This document shows positions 59,712-64,000 of a stretch of DNA of 64,000 bases, piece by piece (within the stretch, counting starts at the first letter, position 1; each line of letters opens with the position of its first letter). Location of the stretch: NCBI GenBank assembly GCA_024655905.1, contig JANLFP010000001.1:1-64000 (forward strand). Direction: 5' to 3'. The notes beneath the pieces were generated by a model. The model had not been told where the DNA came from and made no database searches. It was given only the letters and a program-made list of their open reading frames with translations. The position numbers and the translations under genes were made by a program. The DNA is from Tepidanaerobacteraceae bacterium (GTDB lineage: Bacteria > Bacillota > Thermosediminibacteria > Thermosediminibacterales > Tepidanaerobacteraceae).

Positions 59712-61985
59712 ATGAAAAGGGCACTCACATCTTTGTTGGCCATTGTGCTTGCGGCAAGCCTTGCCCTGCCGGCCTATGGCGCCGGGATGGCGCCTGAAGC
59801 CGCGGGAAAAACCGCAGCAGAGGCAGTCACATCGGCTCCCATCAGCAATGCGTCAAAAGATGTAAAAATCACTCGGGAAAAGGCTATAGAAATTGCAAAG
59901 CAGCTTTTTGATGCACCCGAAGACTTCAAGCCCGAAATCTATTTGAACACCGGTTGGCAGCCCGGCAACCGCAGAGTATGGTCCATAAATTTTTACAAGC
60001 CGTATTTCTCCGCATACATCGCCATCGACGCCGACAGCAGCGAAGTCATCTCATTTAACAAAAATGAAAATTGGGCCTACCCTTATGGCAAGCGCAAAAT
60101 CTACCTGGCAAAGTACACCCGGGAGGAAGCCAGAGTATTCGCTGAAAACTTTATAAAGAAAATGGCGCCGGACAAATTTACAAAAACAACTTACGCGGAA
60201 GACAACTATTACCCCGGTATCAAAGCCGCAGGTCTGTTCGAACCCGTAAATTATTTTTTCAGATTTGTGAAATCCGCCGAAATCCAGCCAGTGGAATATT
60301 ATTACGGCGAAGAAGGCATCAACGCAACCGTGGACGCTACCGACGGCAGCATAATAAGCTACAATCTCAACTGGTCGGATGACAAACCAATCGATGAAAA
60401 AATCATATCAAAACAGCAGGCCGAGGAAATATACGTAAAATATATCGGCCCCGAACTTGCTTATGTCCGCGGTTATGATGAAAACAGCGGCATCCCTATG
60501 GATACTGCAAGGCTGGTATATCTGCCCTCTAGGTTTGCATATGTTGGCCCTCCGATAGTTATAAGGGCATCGGACGGCACTCTTATAAGCCCGTCCGGAG
60601 TCGAGGTAAAAAATATCCCAACTCTAGATGAGATTAATCTTGCCGGAGAAAAGACATTCATTCCTTCGAAACTCAATGCGCCCCTTACGGAAAAACAGGC
60701 TCAAAAACTGGCTGAGGATGAGATAAAAAGGTTTGGCTTGGATTCAATGGCGCTTCAGGCTTATAATGAAACGCCGTATCCCAAGACATTGGATTTATAT
60801 TTCTTCAATTTCATTTCAAACGACGGCAATGCAAATGCAACAGTTGATGCATCAACCGGCAAAATACAGAGCTTCGGTTTCTGGAAAAATACAGGAAATT
60901 ATCCCGAAGCGCAGCAAAACCTTGATTCTCCCGCACTCAATTGGGAAGATGCAAAGAACAAAGCCTTAGAATATATAAAAAAATATTTGCCCGACAAGGC
61001 GGACCAGGTGCAATCGACAGGATATTCCCAGGAAACCGATCCGACGTTCAAAGATCCCTATCAGCCTTTCTTCTTCAATTTTGTACGCATAGTGAACGGC
61101 ATACCTTATATGGCCAACAGCATCAATATCGGCGTGACTCAGAAAGGTGAAATCACAAGCTTGAATTACAGTTGGGATGATATCATTTTCCCCGCTCCCG
61201 AAAAAAATATTCTCAGCAGGCAAAAGGCAGCCGGAATAATGATGGAAAAAATGGGCATAACCCTTTCCTACATCATGCCCAAGATGTACGGCTACTACGG
61301 GCCCGATGCTCCCCAAAAACCCCAGCAGTCCGACAAAATCCTGGTATATACACTGAAAAATTTGCTCGATGCGGCATATATAGATTCATATACCGGCGAG
61401 TTGCTGAATTATGCTCTAAAAGAGCCGGTCACCGCAAAGTCCGCATCGCCGTACATCACCATCCGGGGCGAAACGGGCAGACGCGAGGCTGAGCTTTTTA
61501 TGAATCAGGGAATGTTTGAGTCCGGGAGCAGCATAGATTTGGAATCGGTTCCGACAATTATGGACTCTGTAAAATTTCTAACAACCTGTCTGGGTATTGG
61601 ACCTGATATTTATGCGTTAAACGAAACAAAAACGGGCGAAAGTGAAAAAGCAGATGCTAATAAAAGATATATCGATGCTGCCATGGTCCACGGGCTCATC
61701 ACAGCCGCAGAGGCTTCAGACCTGGAGAAGCCTCTTGACAGACAGCATATGGCAAAACTGATAATAAGGTTTCTGGGATATGAAGCCCTCGCTTCAAAAG
61801 GAGATATTTTCAAGCTGGATGCAAACGATGGAAGCGATATTGAAAGCGGATTCGAAGGCTATGCGGCTTCGGCCATGGCCCTTGGCGTCATGAAAAAATC
61901 CGAGAATAAATTCCTGCCCCGCGAGAAGGTCAAATTCGGGGAATTGATAAAGACGCTTTATAAAGCTGCAGAAATAAGCAAATAA
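59712..61985 (+). CDS. Secreted YcdB-like/PepSY-like repeat protein with SLH-like C-terminus
   Basis: 757 residues; signal peptide MKRALTSLLAIVLAASLALPAYG at an ATG behind GGGGG. Repeated PepSY/YcdB-type units (about 50-130, 160-230, 330-420, 430-510: ITREKAIEIAKQLF, TEKQAQKLAEDEIKRFG, NWEDAKNKALEYIKKYLP) each end in a strand with DATDGSIISYN-like text. The last 100 residues are SLH-like (AAMVHGLITAAEASDLEKPL, FEGYAASAMALGVM). Proteins of this kind sit at the surface; PepSY units are often proposed to inhibit peptidases. An ATG at 59658 is less likely. Confidence 0.85.
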   Translation: MKRALTSLLAIVLAASLALPAYGAGMAPEAAGKTAAEAVTSAPISNASKDVKITREKAIEIAKQLFDAPEDFKPEIYLNTGWQPGNRRVWSINFYKPYFSAYIAIDADSSEVISFNKNENWAYPYGKRKIYLAKYTREEARVFAENFIKKMAPDKFTKTTYAEDNYYPGIKAAGLFEPVNYFFRFVKSAEIQPVEYYYGEEGINATVDATDGSIISYNLNWSDDKPIDEKIISKQQAEEIYVKYIGPELAYVRGYDENSGIPMDTARLVYLPSRFAYVGPPIVIRASDGTLISPSGVEVKNIPTLDEINLAGEKTFIPSKLNAPLTEKQAQKLAEDEIKRFGLDSMALQAYNETPYPKTLDLYFFNFISNDGNANATVDASTGKIQSFGFWKNTGNYPEAQQNLDSPALNWEDAKNKALEYIKKYLPDKADQVQSTGYSQETDPTFKDPYQPFFFNFVRIVNGIPYMANSINIGVTQKGEITSLNYSWDDIIFPAPEKNILSRQKAAGIMMEKMGITLSYIMPKMYGYYGPDAPQKPQQSDKILVYTLKNLLDAAYIDSYTGELLNYALKEPVTAKSASPYITIRGETGRREAELFMNQGMFESGSSIDLESVPTIMDSVKFLTTCLGIGPDIYALNETKTGESEKADANKRYIDAAMVHGLITAAEASDLEKPLDRQHMAKLIIRFLGYEALASKGDIFKLDANDGSDIESGFEGYAASAMALGVMKKSENKFLPREKVKFGELIKTLYKAAEISK

Positions 61986-61999
61986 CATGGGACGTTGAT

Positions 62000-62117
62000 T
62001 CAATGCCGAACTTAGTCGGGGGACTGAGTCAGGGGACGGTTCTTTGACTCATAATTATTCAATGCCGAACTTAGTCAGGGGACTGAGTCAGGGGACGGTT
62101 CTTTGACTCATAATTAT
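62000..62117. repeat. Two tandem 59-bp direct repeats of REP-like type
   Basis: Copies at 62000-62058 and 62059-62117 differ by one base; each holds GACTGAGTCAGGGGACGG and TTCTTTGACTCA, which form a short palindrome. They lie between the YcdB-like gene and the permease gene. Confidence 0.9.
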
Positions 62118-62119
62118 CG

Positions 62120-62151
62120 CAATGAGTCAGGGAACCGTCCCCTGACTCATT
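62120..62151. repeat. Inverted REP-like unit over the permease stop codon
   Basis: AATGAGTCAGGG...CCCTGACTCATT, an imperfect palindrome in the opposite orientation to the two copies at 62000-62117. It contains the stop codon of the permease gene and may terminate both convergent genes. Confidence 0.75.
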
Positions 62152-63613
62152 GCTGGAATATGCGCAATCTTTCCCCGATTTTGTAGACAGCTGCCAGAAA
62201 AAGTATAATCCCCACGGCAATCAGAACCGAAGTCCGCTGTTTTGGAATCATCACGGGCGAGGCCAGAATAACAGCGAGCAGCAAAAATGCAGCCCTGGTG
62301 TTTAGCTCCGGCTTTGACATGGCGGATATGACAGTTGCTTTATCCATATGTTCGGCAGATTTGATTTCCCGACCCGGAGCCAATACGTTTTCGGGGTATA
62401 TGGCGGCGGTCTCGGGAGCCATTTCCTGATTCCTCACGGCGGAAGGCCTCGCCTGGCGTTTTTTAAGGAAGGCCATAAAGGCTAGCAAAATTATCTCCCA
62501 GTTGAAAAACAGCATAAAACCCGCCGCGCTGGTTATGTATTCGTAGACATCTGCCGGGAGAAGATAGGATAAAATCACGGCCACGGCGAGGCCAATACTG
62601 CTTGCTCCCAAGGCGTAAACCGGAACGCCGCGGGAGTTTTCCTTTGCAAATATGCTCGGGGCCCATTCCCCTTGCCCCAGGGAAAAAAGCACCCGTGTCA
62701 CACTGAACATAGCGGCGTTCATGGTAGTAAGTGCGGCGGTAAGAATGGCAAAATTCAGCATGGTGTCGATGTACGGGAGTTTCACATGTCTGAACATGAT
62801 GACAAAAGGACTTGCATCCGCAGGAATAAGGTTCCATGGAGTCAGTGCCAGCAAAATGGCCATGGAAGTCATATAAAGGCCGATTAGAAGAAAAAATATC
62901 CCCCGGATGCCCCTGGGTACATTTTTACGCGGGTTTTCAACGCTGCCAGCCGCCATAGCTGCAGCTTCTATACCGCCAAAAGGTATCAGCGACATCAGCA
63001 TTGCCTTTAAAAAACCCCTTATCCCTCCTGCAAAAAACCCCCCTCGAGCGTAGAAGTTTTCAATTCCTATGTCAGTGCTGGAGAATCTGGTCAAAAGCAG
63101 CCATAAGCCTATTAAAACCATAACGGTCAGAGCCCCAACTTTTATTAGGGAGAACCATGCCTCTATGGTTCCGAACTCCTTAGTGCCTTTTAAATTCAGA
63201 TAAACCACCATTACGGAATAGATTAATGCGAACGTCCATAGCGGAACACCCGGGAACCAATACCTGGTAAATATCCCGGAAGCCGCAACCTCGCTTGACA
63301 TCACCAGAACGCCTGCTGTCCAGTATATCCAGCCGCTCATGAAACCAGCAGCCCTTCCAAGATAAGCCTGAGCATATGCCCTGAAAGACCCCGCGTTCGG
63401 ATTCGCAGCGGACATTTCCGCTAGGGCGCAGAACACCCGCCACATTACAAAGGCAGACAGGCCATAATTAAGTATTACCGACGGCCCCGAAAAACGGATG
63501 GCAAGACCGGAAGCGAGAAAAAATCCCGCTCCAATGATGCCGCCGACTCCAATCAATATATACTGACCGAGAGAAAGCTTTTCTCCTATTGCCCCACTTT
63601 TTCGCAAAACCAA
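62147..63613 (-). CDS. APC-superfamily amino acid permease
   Basis: 488 residues with about twelve to fourteen membrane helices and the family start GQYILIGVGGIIGAGFFLASG (helix 1 substrate loop GxIIGxGxF). SGWIYWTAG, NLKGTKEFGTIEAWFSLIKV and FGGIEAAAMAAGSVENPRKNVPRGI are other APC marks. It exchanges or imports amino acids or amines; the substrate is not evident. A long loop (about 385-430) precedes the last helices. Start is TTG at 63613 or 63607. Confidence 0.9.
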   Translation of the reverse strand: MVLRKSGAIGEKLSLGQYILIGVGGIIGAGFFLASGLAIRFSGPSVILNYGLSAFVMWRVFCALAEMSAANPNAGSFRAYAQAYLGRAAGFMSGWIYWTAGVLVMSSEVAASGIFTRYWFPGVPLWTFALIYSVMVVYLNLKGTKEFGTIEAWFSLIKVGALTVMVLIGLWLLLTRFSSTDIGIENFYARGGFFAGGIRGFLKAMLMSLIPFGGIEAAAMAAGSVENPRKNVPRGIRGIFFLLIGLYMTSMAILLALTPWNLIPADASPFVIMFRHVKLPYIDTMLNFAILTAALTTMNAAMFSVTRVLFSLGQGEWAPSIFAKENSRGVPVYALGASSIGLAVAVILSYLLPADVYEYITSAAGFMLFFNWEIILLAFMAFLKKRQARPSAVRNQEMAPETAAIYPENVLAPGREIKSAEHMDKATVISAMSKPELNTRAAFLLLAVILASPVMIPKQRTSVLIAVGIILFLAAVYKIGERLRIFQQ

Positions 63614-63734
63614 GCCACCTTCAATCGCTATTTTGGTCTTTTTTTATTTTATCCACTATCTTCCGTACCAATTCAGATGGTTCTACCATTCAGCAACCGT
63701 TTAAAGCTTTGGGCGAATGGTTAATGCAAACAAA

Positions 63735-63794
63735 CGAGTCAGGGGACGGTTCCTTGACTCATCTTCATGAGTCAAGGAACCGTCCCCTGACTCG
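63735..63794. repeat. Perfect 60-bp palindrome of REP-like type
   Basis: Two 28-bp arms, CGAGTCAGGGGACGGTTCCT + TGACTCAT and its reverse complement, around CTTC. Same sequence family as the repeats at 62.0-62.15 kb. It separates the permease gene from the small membrane protein gene and could act as a terminator. Confidence 0.92.
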
Positions 63795-63797
63795 GTA

Positions 63798-63980
63798 CTA
63801 ATCTCTGAAAGCCGTATCCAGGTAGAAATCAAGAACTGCCGTTGTCAACAGGAGCGATGTTCCGATTATCGCAAGAATATCGCCGAATATAAGCAAATTC
63901 CTCTTTCTATCCTGCTGCGGGCTTGTGCCCGGGTTTTGCGCACCGCTGCCGTTTTTCTCATCATCAACCACAATAGTCAC
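63798..63980 (-). CDS. Small single-helix membrane protein
   Basis: 60 residues starting at GTG, 12 nt after GGGGGAGG. A charged, Gly/Pro-containing start (DDEKNGSGAQNPGTS) is followed by one or two hydrophobic segments (NLLIFGDILAIIGTSLLLTTAVL) and a short end. No family recognised. Confidence 0.6.
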   Translation of the reverse strand: MTIVVDDEKNGSGAQNPGTSPQQDRKRNLLIFGDILAIIGTSLLLTTAVLDFYLDTAFRD

Positions 63981-64000
63981 TTTTCAATACATCCTCCCCC

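Overview
The window looks like a chromosomal segment of a low- to mid-GC Gram-positive bacterium of the class Clostridia. The evidence is Gram-type surface proteins (three S-layer-homology repeats, copper-amine-oxidase-like stalk domains, a polysaccharide deacetylase carrying such stalks), strong AGGAGG ribosome-binding sites, many TTG/GTG starts, and REP-like palindromes. A Desulfotomaculum/Pelotomaculum-like relative is my guess; nothing here fixes the genus.

Left chromosomal part (1-19.7 kb). A very large secreted adhesin (Ig-like, LamG-like, InlB-type repeats) runs off the left edge on the minus strand. Next is a divergent pair: a hybrid histidine kinase with its own receiver and HPt domains, and an OmpR-type regulator. 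A minus-strand group follows: a small Tic20-like membrane protein, an unknown secreted protein, two membrane-anchored TPR proteins, a GLUG-repeat surface protein and a lipoprotein. After a 235-bp MITE-like palindrome comes a signalling island: a 7TM NarL-type kinase, a LuxR-type regulator, a PAS protein that looks like a kinase without its ATPase domain, and a small XRE repressor-like protein with an operator over its -10 box.

Conjugative element (about 19.8-56.2 kb). Some forty genes, all on the minus strand and visibly richer in GC than the flanks, encode a complete conjugation machine: coupling protein, DUF3991/Toprim protein, MobL-type relaxase with Sel1 repeats, relaxosome accessory protein next to a likely oriT, a ParM/ParR partition pair, an M23 wall hydrolase, VirB4 (split in two), PrgI-like, VirB6-like and VirB2-like proteins. 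Embedded in it is a minimal Tad (Flp) type IV pilus locus (CpaF, CpaE-like, TadB, TadC, CpaB, prepilin peptidase, pilins), then a 1,527-residue SLH surface protein with eleven tandem repeats, an AbrB-like pair, an adenine methyltransferase and several small soluble proteins. A Fic toxin/VbhA-like antitoxin cassette with its own promoter and tandem terminators sits between the two VirB4 pieces. No integrase, recombinase or replication initiator is visible, so the means of integration is unknown.

The most unusual observation is a short Met/Gly-rich C-terminal tail (type GMSM, GMRMG, SMSMKL) on at least seven otherwise unrelated element proteins, usually after an acidic or Pro/Gln-rich linker. 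A 17-residue micro-ORF coupled to virB4 is little more than this tail. The element also carries an amidoligase/gamma-glutamylcyclotransferase pair, and the amidoligase bears the tail too. I infer a shared docking, export or modification signal.

Right chromosomal part (56.3-64 kb). tRNA-Ala(GGC) with its terminator, a fused VTE5-like/VTE6-like polyprenol kinase, a polysaccharide deacetylase, a YcdB-like/PepSY-like secreted protein, an amino-acid permease bounded by REP-like palindromes, and a tiny membrane protein.
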